64,000 nt of DNA, from the NCBI RefSeq assembly GCF_038007305.1, contig NZ_JBBOWV010000001.1:1505001-1569000 (forward strand), in the 5' to 3' direction. The translations under genes and the position numbers were made by a program. This DNA comes from Solibacillus sp. FSL W7-1436 (GTDB lineage Bacteria; Bacillota; Bacilli; Bacillales_A; Planococcaceae). The notes under the pieces are model-generated. The model saw only the letters and a list, made by a program, of their open reading frames with translations, searched no databases and was not told the DNA's origin. The first letter of the stretch is position 1, and the number at the start of each line of letters is the position of its first letter. Shown here piece after piece: positions 54,350 to 63,839 of the stretch.

Positions 54350-57300
54350 ATGGACTCGAAAAAGGCACAAAAACTTTCAAAGGCAGCGGTCGCAACGGTT
54401 TTGGCGACAAGTGGTGTGCTAGTCGCAATACCCCACCAGGCAAATGCCATTTCGTTCAGTGATTTAAATCCAAATGCGGATTATTACGAGCCGATTATCG
54501 ATTTAGCCAACCGTAAAATTGCAACAGGTTATTCGAACGGTACATTTAAACCAAACACAGCAATTACTCGTGAAGATGCTGCAAAAATGCTGGCACTGAC
54601 GATTGATGTAAATATAACAAATCCAAAAAATCCTGGGTTTAAAGACGTGACAGTGAATAATCCAAATTACCGTTACATCGCCGCATTGGCAGAGGCGGGT
54701 GTCATTAATGGCTATTCAGATAAAACCTTTAAACCAAAAGAGCCGATTACACGCGGACAAATGGCTAAAATTTTAACGCTTGGCTTCAAGTTTGGCATTT
54801 CCACAAAACTTACTCATGGTTTCAAGGATGTTTCAAATAAAAATGCCAATGCGTATTTTATACAGACACTTTATGATTTGAATGTAACAAAAGGAAAAAC
54901 ACCTGTTTCATTTGATCCTTTTAATACCGTAACACGCGGGCAGATGGCGACATTTATTTGGCGAGCAGAAAAAGCGGACCGGGGCAATCCGGTATACACA
55001 GTCGGGGATATTGTTGGAAATCAAATATACATAAACGGTGTCCCGTACACGGTGGCATCCCATTTACGCAGTATTATTAATGCGGGAAATCAAAATGTAT
55101 TAAAAGGTGCCTACATCGAGGGAAGCTATTCAGGAAAGACCCTTCAAAATATTTCGAAGCTTACGATAAATGCGAGCGGAACTTCTTCGCGTTTATTGGC
55201 GCTTGATGGAGGCAATTCTTCGTTTGCAGGAGAACTTGTCATTAACGGAAGCTATTTGCGCTTCAAAAACATCGATTTTACAGGACGTGTGGAAGTGGCA
55301 GAAGCACCGCGACGTTCGCTTGCTGCATTGGGGAATGTGCGTATTGCGAGTATAGGGAACTTCGCATCGTTCATCGACTGGGGCACACCTACAAACCCGA
55401 AAAATGAAGATTTCCTGAATCCTGATGATAAGGAAACACTGCAGGATAAGCCGGACCCGACAAAGCCCGAGCACCTGCAAAAATACACCGAACGTTTGAC
55501 AAATGTTAAGAAATACGTGGACTTTGAAAATTCGGATATTCGTAATCTGTATGTAACTGCGGACCGTACATTTTTAAAAGCCAACTATACTATCGACCGC
55601 CTGACGGTACAGGGGAATGTGGCAAACATGGAGCTGTATGCAAGCCCGAGAGCGATGTATATCGATACGGACTATAATGTTTCTATTTATGGCGTTCATT
55701 ATATTCAATACGTGTATAAAAACACGTTGAAAAATGTGTACCTGAATACAGACAGCTCGTATGGCTATTATTACATTACATCAAGCAATGGCTTTACGAA
55801 TCTTGGTACACATGCCTATATTTCCAAAGCAATCATCCCGAATAATAAAACCGTAAACGATGTGTTTGACGATTATAAAACGGATGACCCGAACATTGGA
55901 TATGTAGAGGATGAAAACGGAAAAGCGGTTGACCGCGATCCGGTGGAAAATACGATTGTTACCGATGTTACGTCTCCAACCATTACACAGTTGGATGTAG
56001 CAGCCGGCGGATCGACAGCCGATGTGACATTAACAGCGGATGAAGATGGAACATACTATTATGTCATTAAAAAGGCCGATGAAAAACCCCCAACAATAAG
56101 TGAGATTAAAACAGGCGGTACAAAATACAACGGCAGTGGGCCACTCGTAATGGACGAGCCTGTGAACTTTACTGTAACCGGTCTGGAAACGATGACGGAC
56201 TATATCATTTATGCAATTGTAATTGATGAAGCGGACAATGTATCAGAGAAGGAAGAGCAGGAATTCTCGACAATCGATAACCGACCACCGACATTCCGTC
56301 TCGATAAAGGCGAAACGATGTACGGAGGTAAGCGTCTGCAATTTGTCATTAAGGGAATTGCAGAGCCGGGCGAATACTTCTACTATATTCGCGAAAAATC
56401 GCCTGTTACGATGCCGGACCCGACTGTCGATGAAATTATGAAGCGCTACACAGGAAAAGGAACAATTACAAAACCTGATGATATCGTCATTACCGAAACG
56501 AAATATGGTGCAACTCCGGCAATCGGCGATATTAAACCAAACACAGAGTATGAAATTTATGCGGTAATGGTCGATAAATCGGGCAACAAGATGCGCAATC
56601 CTGCACCGAAGATTATATTGAAGACAGAAGCGCCGGATATGACCTATCCGTATGTTATTCAACCGCCGGAGCTGCAACTGGCAGATAAGGAAAAAGGCTA
56701 TTTCTATATAACCGTGAGCGAAGAACTTGATAAAGCAACAGCTGAAAATCCTGATAACTATTTATTATCCGGTACAGGAATTGTCAATATATCAGGGCAC
56801 AAAGAAATGAAGCCAGTCGAAGTTCAATACTCCAACAAGCGAATTCGTTTAACGATTCCTTCCGTCAGCTCTTTAGTAAATGGTGATACGATTGTCGCTA
56901 CCATTTTAAAAGGGGTAAAGGATTTAGCGGAAAATGAATTCGAAAATAAGGATGTTGTGCCGGTGGGAATGGAACCGCGGAATTATGCGCAGTACAGCCA
57001 TTCGGACGCATTACAGCCGACAATCCGGATCAGAAATGTCGTAACGGGTCCTTCCCAATATGAAATCGAAGTAAATACAAACAAAGCCGGTACGTACTAT
57101 TACATGATCTTACCATCTGATTATGATGAGGTAATTGCAGAGCGCGGTATTACAAATCGTCATTTCGTCGATGAGTTTTCTACAGATCCAGATATAGTAA
57201 AAGGGAAATTCCAGACAAAGACATCGGCAGGTACAACTGATGACTATATTGCGGATGGCCAAAATCCGGCAACGCTTGGCACATTTAAATTTAATGTAAC

Positions 57301-58750
57301 AAAGCCTACACCGCCAAAACTTAATCCGTTTAAAAGCTATAAAATATATATGGTGTTGAAAGATCGTTCAGGGCAACTTTCAAAAATTGAAAGCAGACCG
57401 TTAATTGACGATTCAAAACCACCGCTCGTATCCGGCTTTAAAGTTGAAAATGTTGAAGGAACGGACAACAGAATCCGAGTAACAGCAAATGTGGACGAAA
57501 AGGCGAACTTCTTCGCATTACCTGTGCGTAAATATATTAAAAAGATAGTAAACGGTAAAGAAGAATACGAGTTGAACACCGATTACTTCGATACGTCAGG
57601 GAACCTGAAAGATTTAGCTGATGTACTGAGGACGACACCGAATGATCCAGGGCTTTTTGACACTTTTAAAACTTTAGGTGCAAGAGATATTGGTCAGTCG
57701 ACAGGCCCTGGTACTTTTAACTTTACGCCGTCCAACCTGAATTTAACTGCCCATGAAGAGTACGGTATTTATGTAGGGGTTGTAGATTCAATCGGCAACT
57801 TTACGTTATTACAGCGCAGTGTGGGTGGTAGTGAGGCAACGGATGAACCAAAAGGTAATCCGTTGCAGGCTACATTCTATACGGATGGAACTAAGCCGTT
57901 TATTAAAGAAGTTGTTGTTCGTGACGGAGAATTGACAAATTCAAACCCTAAATTTATATTGACATTCAATGAAGCGATTATGCGTCAAAATGGTAATTCG
58001 GGATTAACAAATTATAATAAACCGGGAAGCTTCACTTTATCGGATATTGTGACAATTAAAGATTCACTTGGTCATGACATTACGACGGATTATGTAATTG
58101 AAGGAACATATGGTACGGCGATTACGAATACGACAAATGAAACTCAATTAGTCATCAAATTAAAAACACCGGACCTTACAAAAGCAAAAAGAACATTTAC
58201 TGTAGAGATGAAAGGCGAAAGTGCAACTGTGTACGATTACAAAGGTGCGAACGGATTTGATACGACGAAGATCGGTACGTATATTTATCCGCCTTATATT
58301 GATAGTAAAATTAGAGATGCGATTCTGACAGGTATTAATATTGGTTCAATAAAAGTTCCGGCATCAAAAACAATGCGGGTAATTGCAGAGCTTGATATTG
58401 AACTATCGGTAAATCAGACTTATTACTATGCGGTTACGGGCGCTTCAAGAACATCCGTTGACCCAGCACTTGTTATGAAGTTAGTGAAAAATCCGAATAC
58501 GCCAAACAACGAGATAATTGCTTACGGTTCCGGTCCGTTACAGGCAAACAGTCCGGCAGACAAACAATTTACATTAAACTTAACTGCCCCTCGTGTTGCT
58601 GCGGGCACATATGATCCGATTTTCATTGCAGGTAACCATATTTATATTTTCACTGTTGATAAATTCGGTAATATTGTTTGGGCAATTAATGATGGGACAA
58701 CAAATAAATATAGAGTGATTAGTAATGATTTAAACATTCCATTCCAGTAA
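54350..58750 (+). CDS. S-layer-homology (SLH) domain surface protein
   Basis: A 1466-residue exported wall-bound protein. A signal peptide of about 33 residues ends HQANA. Three SLH domains follow (about 34-210): ITREDAAKMLAL, ITRGQMAKILTL and VTRGQMATFIWR mark their ends; these bind pyruvylated wall polymer. Residues about 215-510 form a beta-rich unit with NGVPYTVASHLRSIINAG and parallel-beta-like repeats. From about 540 on, several fibronectin/Ig-like modules follow, with phrases such as SPTITQLDVAAGGSTADVTL and DETADNVSEKE-like linkers. A longer frame begins at 54308, but AGGGAGGG fits ATG 54350. It is probably an S-layer or adhesive surface protein. Single gene. Confidence 0.92.
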   Translation: MDSKKAQKLSKAAVATVLATSGVLVAIPHQANAISFSDLNPNADYYEPIIDLANRKIATGYSNGTFKPNTAITREDAAKMLALTIDVNITNPKNPGFKDVTVNNPNYRYIAALAEAGVINGYSDKTFKPKEPITRGQMAKILTLGFKFGISTKLTHGFKDVSNKNANAYFIQTLYDLNVTKGKTPVSFDPFNTVTRGQMATFIWRAEKADRGNPVYTVGDIVGNQIYINGVPYTVASHLRSIINAGNQNVLKGAYIEGSYSGKTLQNISKLTINASGTSSRLLALDGGNSSFAGELVINGSYLRFKNIDFTGRVEVAEAPRRSLAALGNVRIASIGNFASFIDWGTPTNPKNEDFLNPDDKETLQDKPDPTKPEHLQKYTERLTNVKKYVDFENSDIRNLYVTADRTFLKANYTIDRLTVQGNVANMELYASPRAMYIDTDYNVSIYGVHYIQYVYKNTLKNVYLNTDSSYGYYYITSSNGFTNLGTHAYISKAIIPNNKTVNDVFDDYKTDDPNIGYVEDENGKAVDRDPVENTIVTDVTSPTITQLDVAAGGSTADVTLTADEDGTYYYVIKKADEKPPTISEIKTGGTKYNGSGPLVMDEPVNFTVTGLETMTDYIIYAIVIDEADNVSEKEEQEFSTIDNRPPTFRLDKGETMYGGKRLQFVIKGIAEPGEYFYYIREKSPVTMPDPTVDEIMKRYTGKGTITKPDDIVITETKYGATPAIGDIKPNTEYEIYAVMVDKSGNKMRNPAPKIILKTEAPDMTYPYVIQPPELQLADKEKGYFYITVSEELDKATAENPDNYLLSGTGIVNISGHKEMKPVEVQYSNKRIRLTIPSVSSLVNGDTIVATILKGVKDLAENEFENKDVVPVGMEPRNYAQYSHSDALQPTIRIRNVVTGPSQYEIEVNTNKAGTYYYMILPSDYDEVIAERGITNRHFVDEFSTDPDIVKGKFQTKTSAGTTDDYIADGQNPATLGTFKFNVTKPTPPKLNPFKSYKIYMVLKDRSGQLSKIESRPLIDDSKPPLVSGFKVENVEGTDNRIRVTANVDEKANFFALPVRKYIKKIVNGKEEYELNTDYFDTSGNLKDLADVLRTTPNDPGLFDTFKTLGARDIGQSTGPGTFNFTPSNLNLTAHEEYGIYVGVVDSIGNFTLLQRSVGGSEATDEPKGNPLQATFYTDGTKPFIKEVVVRDGELTNSNPKFILTFNEAIMRQNGNSGLTNYNKPGSFTLSDIVTIKDSLGHDITTDYVIEGTYGTAITNTTNETQLVIKLKTPDLTKAKRTFTVEMKGESATVYDYKGANGFDTTKIGTYIYPPYIDSKIRDAILTGINIGSIKVPASKTMRVIAELDIELSVNQTYYYAVTGASRTSVDPALVMKLVKNPNTPNNEIIAYGSGPLQANSPADKQFTLNLTAPRVAAGTYDPIFIAGNHIYIFTVDKFGNIVWAINDGTTNKYRVISNDLNIPFQ

Positions 58751-58783
58751 TTTTTTGCAGCCATTCAAATTACATTATTTTTC

Positions 58784-58829
58784 AAACCAAACCCACAAAG
58801 CACAAGCTGCGTGAGTTTGGTTTTTTTGT
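58784..58829 (+). terminator. intrinsic terminator
   Basis: AAACCAAACCCAC pairs with GTGAGTTTGGTTT, with seven T. It ends the SLH gene. Confidence 0.87.
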
Positions 58830-59213
58830 TTTGCATTTATTTAGTGCGGGTCCCCCAATTTTTGAAAACGTTATACAAAGTTGATAAAATTTGATGGGAA
58901 TTATAAACAGACTGAATTTGAAAATCGAACAATAAAACCGAAAAAGTTACTTATTTATTAGGATTGAAAGCAAGATATAAAGGGTAAACGTTAAAGAGAA
59001 AAAGTAAAAAATTGAAAATCCACTCGGGATAAAGATTATACAATAATTGTTTTAATGTACAATGTTTAACGAAAACCTATTAATTACATACATGAAGTAG
59101 AGCAGATACTATTTTTAATGTGATCGGGAAAATCAATAGGACTGCTTTTGTTGCCCGTGATCGGCAGGAGCAGATTAGAGTTTAAATAAAGGATAAACAG
59201 AGGGGGAGGCAAT
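58830..59213. other. intergenic region before the carotenoid genes
   Basis: No gene is seen. It should hold the crt promoter. TGAAAACGTTATAC (58863-58876) is a weak match to a CcpA cre site (12 of 14). The crtP ribosome-binding site AGAGGGGGAGG is at 59200-59210. Confidence 0.35.
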
Positions 59214-60707
59214 ATGTCCGGGAAGAAAAAAGTGGTTGTAATAGGCGGAGGGCTTGGCGGTTTATCAGCGGCAATTTCACTCCAGCAAAAAGGATACGAT
59301 GTAGCTATATATGAACAGAACAATCATCTCGGCGGAAAGCTGAACCGTCTGGAACAGGATGGTTTCGGTTTTGATTTAGGGCCATCGATTCTGACGATGC
59401 CCCACATATTCGAGACTTTATTTCAGCAAAGCGGAAAACAGATGAGTGATTATGTGAAGATTCAACGGTTGAGCCATCAGTGGCGCTCATTTTTCCCGGA
59501 CGGTAATACACTTGATTTATATGAGAATTTGTACGATATGGAAAACTTGAATCCTTCTCTCTCGAAAAAAGATATTAAACAATACAATAAATTACTGGAA
59601 TACTCGAAAGGATTATACGAAATAACGGAGCAAGGATACTTTGATCAGGGATTGGACAATCTCAAAGAAGTGCTTCAATATCACGGTGCGTTTCAGTCAT
59701 TGCGTAAATTTGATTTAACGTCGACAATGTTTGATGCGATTGATAAAAGAATTAAGAATCCGCAATTCCGGGATATGCTGAGTTATATTGTAAAATATGT
59801 CGGATCTTCCGCCTATCATGCGCCGGCAGTTCTTAATATGATGATTTACATGCAGCACGCCCAGGGAATATGGTATGTGCCTGGCGGAATGCACAATTTA
59901 GCAAATGCTTTAGTGAAGTTAGCGGAAGAAATTGGTGTAACATTCCATCTTGGGAAAAAGATCGTGAAGCTGGATAAAAACAAGCGAGTTATTACGGCTG
60001 CCTATACGGATGATGGCACGAAACTGACTGCTGATTATTTTGTTTCCAATATGGAAGTCATTCCGGCATATAAACAATTGACCGAAGAAAAAGAGAGCTA
60101 TACCGATAAATTAGATGAAAAATTCGAACCAGCAAGTTCAGGACTTGTTTTACATTTAGGGGTTAAAAACAGCTACCCTCAACTGGCCCATCATAATTTC
60201 TTTTTCGCTAAAAATATGAAAAAGCAAATGAATCTGATTTTTGAGAAGCATGAACTTCCGGATGATCCTGTCATTTATTTAGTGAACGTGAATAAAACAG
60301 ATCCAAAACAAGCACTGCCGGGTCATGAGAACCTTAAAATCCTTCCACATATTCCTCACCTTCAAGATAAGCCTCTAACTCGGCAGCAATATACCGAGTT
60401 TGCGGAAAAGGTATTAATAAAGCTGGAAAATATGGGTTTGGACAATCTTAGAGAAAGTATTGTTACAAAGGATATGTGGACACCTCATGATATTGAACGG
60501 ACGTATTCTTCGGACCGCGGGGCAATTTACGGAACTGTATCCGATAAGAAAATAAATAAAGGATTTAAACATCCGAAGCAAAGTGAACGCTATGATAATT
60601 TATATTTCGTCGGGGGAACTGTTAATCCGGGTGGCGGTATGCCAATGGTTACGCTTAGCGGGCAACAGGTGGCGAAGAAACTGATCGAAAAAGATAGGAA
60701 GAAGTAA
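59214..60707 (+). CDS. crtP: 4,4'-diaponeurosporene oxygenase
   Basis: A 497-residue flavoprotein. The FAD motif is VVVIGGGLGGLSAA, then YEQNNHLGGKLNRLEQDGFG and FDLGPSILTMPHIFETLF. These, HQWRSFFPDGNTLDLYE and the ending NLYFVGGTVNPGGGMPMVTL closely match my recollection of Staphylococcus aureus CrtP, better than CrtN. It would oxidise the terminal methyl of a C30 carotenoid to aldehyde or acid at the membrane. It starts at ATG 59214 behind a strong ribosome-binding site and heads crtP-crtQ-crtO. crtM and crtN are not in the window. Confidence 0.9.
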   Translation: MSGKKKVVVIGGGLGGLSAAISLQQKGYDVAIYEQNNHLGGKLNRLEQDGFGFDLGPSILTMPHIFETLFQQSGKQMSDYVKIQRLSHQWRSFFPDGNTLDLYENLYDMENLNPSLSKKDIKQYNKLLEYSKGLYEITEQGYFDQGLDNLKEVLQYHGAFQSLRKFDLTSTMFDAIDKRIKNPQFRDMLSYIVKYVGSSAYHAPAVLNMMIYMQHAQGIWYVPGGMHNLANALVKLAEEIGVTFHLGKKIVKLDKNKRVITAAYTDDGTKLTADYFVSNMEVIPAYKQLTEEKESYTDKLDEKFEPASSGLVLHLGVKNSYPQLAHHNFFFAKNMKKQMNLIFEKHELPDDPVIYLVNVNKTDPKQALPGHENLKILPHIPHLQDKPLTRQQYTEFAEKVLIKLENMGLDNLRESIVTKDMWTPHDIERTYSSDRGAIYGTVSDKKINKGFKHPKQSERYDNLYFVGGTVNPGGGMPMVTLSGQQVAKKLIEKDRKK

Positions 60708-60752
60708 ATAGTACTAGCTATAAGATAAATGCAAATGGAAGGAACATGATCA

Positions 60753-61871
60753 ATGGAAACTTTGTATTTGGTTGTGCAAATACTATCCTTACTCGGTTTA
60801 TTATGTGGTGTCCTGATGTTTTGGTCTACAAGAAAACCACCAGCAAAAGAGGGGAATCCGCCATTACCTTTATTGTCGATCATCATACCAGCCAGAAATG
60901 AAGCGCTTCGGTTGCCGCCATTGTTAAAATCACTCCAGCAACAAAGTTGGAAGCGTTTTGAAATAATTGTAGTCGATGATGGTTCCTCGGATCATACTGC
61001 TGAAGTTGCATCGTCATACGGAGCGAAGGTTTTAATATGTAAACAAGTAGGCGAGATGAGCCCGGGTAAATCCAATGCTTGTGCGTATGGGGCACAATCT
61101 GCAAGAGGAGAATGGCTCCTTTTTTTGGATGCGGATGTTCAGCTTGCTGCTGAAGACAGCCTTGAGCGCATTGTAAACAGCTTTAGCAAGCAAGAAGGAA
61201 AAGGGATATTATCAATTCAGCCATATCACCAAATTGTAAAACGATATGAAAATTTATCGGTAATATTTAATATTATTGTGCTGACAGGAATGAATGTATT
61301 TACTGTTTGGAAAGAAAAGTTTGCAACGGCAGGATCATTTGGACCATGTATTCTTTGTGATAATGAGAGTTACATTGCAACGGGAGGCCATGAAGCTGCG
61401 GAAGAATCGATTATGGATGACTTTGCGCTGAGTGATGTTTTTATAGCGAAAGACTTACCGGTGACCAATTATGCCGGAAAAGGGATTATAAATATGCGAA
61501 TGTATGAAGAGGGACCGAAGCAACTAATGGAAGGCTGGACAAAAAATTTGGCGACAGCTTCCCAATCCACTCATAAATTTGTCATGCTACTCATACAGCT
61601 TTGGATTTTTGGTGTTATTATGGTCGCAATGGCTCCCTTCATCGCCTTTTTAACGGAATCTTCTGTAGCGTTCTTCAGCAGCATTGTCGTCTATTTATTA
61701 TACGGTGCGCATTTGTATTTGCTTGCGAAAAGAGTAGGGGATTTTCATCTCGTTGTTTTCTTGATTTATCCTTTTTTTGATTTATTTTTTACATCCGTAT
61801 TTTTGTACTCATTATACCGTACGCATGTTTTGCATTCGGTCATGTGGAGAGGCAGAAAAATCAAAGTGTAA
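60753..61871 (+). CDS. crtQ: 4,4'-diaponeurosporenoate glycosyltransferase
   Basis: A 372-residue family 2 glycosyltransferase with an N-terminal membrane helix (LYLVVQILSLLGLLCGVLMF) and a set of C-terminal helices. The catalytic domain has LSIIIPARNEALRLPPLLKS, VDDGSSDHT, and the DxD motif in FLDADVQL. It would add glucose to the carotenoid carboxylate made by CrtP. It starts at ATG 60753 behind GGAAGGA, 45 bp after crtP. Size and neighbours match CrtQ. Confidence 0.88.
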   Translation: METLYLVVQILSLLGLLCGVLMFWSTRKPPAKEGNPPLPLLSIIIPARNEALRLPPLLKSLQQQSWKRFEIIVVDDGSSDHTAEVASSYGAKVLICKQVGEMSPGKSNACAYGAQSARGEWLLFLDADVQLAAEDSLERIVNSFSKQEGKGILSIQPYHQIVKRYENLSVIFNIIVLTGMNVFTVWKEKFATAGSFGPCILCDNESYIATGGHEAAEESIMDDFALSDVFIAKDLPVTNYAGKGIINMRMYEEGPKQLMEGWTKNLATASQSTHKFVMLLIQLWIFGVIMVAMAPFIAFLTESSVAFFSSIVVYLLYGAHLYLLAKRVGDFHLVVFLIYPFFDLFFTSVFLYSLYRTHVLHSVMWRGRKIKV

Positions 61872-61883
61872 TAGGAGAGAGGT

Positions 61884-62369
61884 ATGACAGTTATTAATGC
61901 AATTTGGCTTCTCGTTGTTAACATAGTGGCATGGTTCGTTCTTCACTTATCAATTTCAGCGCTCTGTTTCAACATTCCTTTACGCTTTTTTCTGAAGAAT
62001 GTTGTATTTTTCCGTATTGCAAAGTGGGAGGAGCACGGGGAAATCTGGAATCGGTTATTTTTAGTGAAGAAATGGAAAAAGCACTTAATTGATGGCTCTT
62101 TGATTGCAAAGAAAAGTTACAATAAAAGCCATTTACATGGTACGAAGCGGGAAAATCTGATCGTCTTTGCCGCTGAAACAAAAAGGGCTGAAATGACGCA
62201 TTGGCTGCTTATTTTACCTGCGCCACTATTTTTCCTCTGGAACCCTGTTTGGGCAGGCTGGATTAATATTATCTACGCACTCTTCGCCAATCTACCATTT
62301 ATATTAACGCAACGTTATAACAGAGGGCGAATTGAAAATATTTTAGATTTACCAGATCGCAACAATTAA
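61884..62369 (+). CDS. crtO: glycosyl-4,4'-diaponeurosporenoate acyltransferase
   Basis: A 161-residue membrane protein. Hydrophobic segments lie at both ends. The middle has FFRIAKWEEHGEIWNRLFLV and KKWKKHLIDGSLIAKKSY, typical of the CrtO acyltransferase. RAEMTHWLLILPAPLFFLWN follows. It would add a fatty acyl chain to the sugar of the glycosylated carotenoid. It starts at ATG 61884 behind AGGAGAGAGG, 12 bp after crtQ, so it is in the same operon. Confidence 0.85.
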   Translation: MTVINAIWLLVVNIVAWFVLHLSISALCFNIPLRFFLKNVVFFRIAKWEEHGEIWNRLFLVKKWKKHLIDGSLIAKKSYNKSHLHGTKRENLIVFAAETKRAEMTHWLLILPAPLFFLWNPVWAGWINIIYALFANLPFILTQRYNRGRIENILDLPDRNN

Positions 62370-62464
62370 AAATACTTTCTATCTCATCCGAACACGAAAT
62401 ATGACGGATAGAAGTAGGCTATGTTAAAATTTTATTGAAATAATGTTAAAAGGAGACGATAATA

Positions 62465-63190
62465 TTGAGTCAGTCATTACAAGGTAAAGTAGCAGTTGTA
62501 ACAGGTGCTGCACGCGGAATCGGTAAAGCGGTAGCAGTAGCATTAGCAAAAGAGGGTGTGAACGTAGGGATCATTGCACGTTCAGAAGAAGCACTACAGA
62601 ACGTGGCGAAAGAAATTGAAAGCCATGGTGTTAAAGCTGCCTATGCAGTGGCGGATGTTTCAAATTTAGAACAAGTACAGAAGGCTGCTGCCCATCTAAA
62701 AGAAGAGTTGGGTTTAACGGATATTTTAGTTAACAATGCGGGCGTAGGGAAATTCGATAAGCTTGTTGATATGGATCCGGCAGAATTTAAAGAAATTGTC
62801 GACATCAATGTAATGGGTACTTTTTATGTATCGCACACAATTGTACCGCAATTAATAGAAAAAAATGCAGGTGATGTTATTAATATTTCATCTACAAACG
62901 GTTTAAACGGTGCAGCAACATCAAGTGCATACAGTGCTTCTAAATTCGGTGTCATCGGCTTAACAGAGTCGCTAGCAGCAGAAGTGCGCCGCAACAATAT
63001 TCGTGTAACAGCATTAGCGCCAAGTACAATCGCAACAGATTTGGCGGATGCACTGAACTTAGTGCCTGATGAAAAAAGAGATCAATATATGCACCCTGAA
63101 GATATTGCAGACTATATTATCGCGCAATTGAAGCTGAACAACCGCATGTATATTAAAAACGCAACATTAATGAATACAAATCCGTTCTAA
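62465..63190 (+). CDS. 3-oxoacyl-ACP reductase-like SDR (FabG family)
   Basis: A 241-residue SDR. The cofactor motif is VTGAARGIGKAVA, with ARS after beta 2 (IIARSEEA) favouring NADP(H). ILVNNAGVGKF is the NNAG motif. The active site is SSTNG...YSASKFG. It resembles FabG-like ketoreductases, here outside a fab operon. The start is TTG 62465 behind AAAAGGAG. It lies 95 bp after crtO; a link to carotenoid acylation is not shown. Confidence 0.87.
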   Translation: MSQSLQGKVAVVTGAARGIGKAVAVALAKEGVNVGIIARSEEALQNVAKEIESHGVKAAYAVADVSNLEQVQKAAAHLKEELGLTDILVNNAGVGKFDKLVDMDPAEFKEIVDINVMGTFYVSHTIVPQLIEKNAGDVINISSTNGLNGAATSSAYSASKFGVIGLTESLAAEVRRNNIRVTALAPSTIATDLADALNLVPDEKRDQYMHPEDIADYIIAQLKLNNRMYIKNATLMNTNPF

Positions 63191-63224
63191 TAATAATGCA
63201 ACTTTAAGAACCGATTGAATTTGA

Positions 63225-63264
63225 AAAGCCCTTCATTCTGAAAACAGAATGAAGGGCTTTATTT
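63225..63264. terminator. bidirectional terminator
   Basis: AAAGCCCTTCATTCTG and CAGAATGAAGGGCTTT form a 16-bp perfect stem, with T after. It separates the FabG-like gene from the convergent GNAT gene. Confidence 0.92.
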
Positions 63265-63284
63265 GTAATGATTGAGTTTTTTTG

Positions 63285-63839
63285 TTAAGCCTGTTGGAAT
63301 TCCTCTTTTAAAATAGAGTAATATACACTATCTACGAGAGTACCTTTGATCATATGATTTTTTCGCATTGTTCCTTCATGGGTCATCCCTAAACGCTGCA
63401 TTACTTTAGCGGAAGCCGCATTATGAACGTGTGATTCCGCAAATACTCGTTCTAAGCCGAGTGTATTGAAGGCTAAATCCAGTACAACTTTGCTGGCTTC
63501 TGATATATAGCCTTTTCCCCAGAAACTGCGGTTCAATGTAAAGCCAAGTTCGCCGCTTTTATTCCATTCATGAACACGGAATTCAATTGCACCGATCATT
63601 TTATTGCTTTCTTTTAATACGATCGCATACTTCCCGGCAGGTTCTTTCATAAAATAATTCTCAATCATTTTCTTCGTTTGTTCTAGATCTTTGTGTGCAT
63701 GATAAAGGAATTTCATTGTTTCTTCATCCGCTGTATATTCGTACATATCTTCAGTATCTTCAATTGAAATTGGGCGTAAAAAAAGACGATCGCTTTCCAA
63801 ATGACTATTTTTTTCAAGCATTAAATTAAGATTTTCCAT
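63285..63839 (-). CDS. GNAT acetyltransferase, RimJ/RimL-type
   Basis: A 184-residue acetyltransferase of the RimJ/RimL subgroup. LESDRLFLRPISIEDTEDMY opens the domain. ELGFTLNRSFWGKGYISEAS is motif A with the WGKGY loop. VFAESHVHNAASAKVMQRLG is motif B with the conserved N.AS..(V/L)M.(K/R)LG. It starts at ATG 63839 behind TTGGAG. Substrate unknown (ribosomal protein or small molecule). Confidence 0.88.
   Translation of the reverse strand: MENLNLMLEKNSHLESDRLFLRPISIEDTEDMYEYTADEETMKFLYHAHKDLEQTKKMIENYFMKEPAGKYAIVLKESNKMIGAIEFRVHEWNKSGELGFTLNRSFWGKGYISEASKVVLDLAFNTLGLERVFAESHVHNAASAKVMQRLGMTHEGTMRKNHMIKGTLVDSVYYSILKEEFQQA

Noticed and set aside
58863-58876. CcpA cre site before crtP
   Set aside because: Two mismatches in the conserved end and no supporting promoter position.
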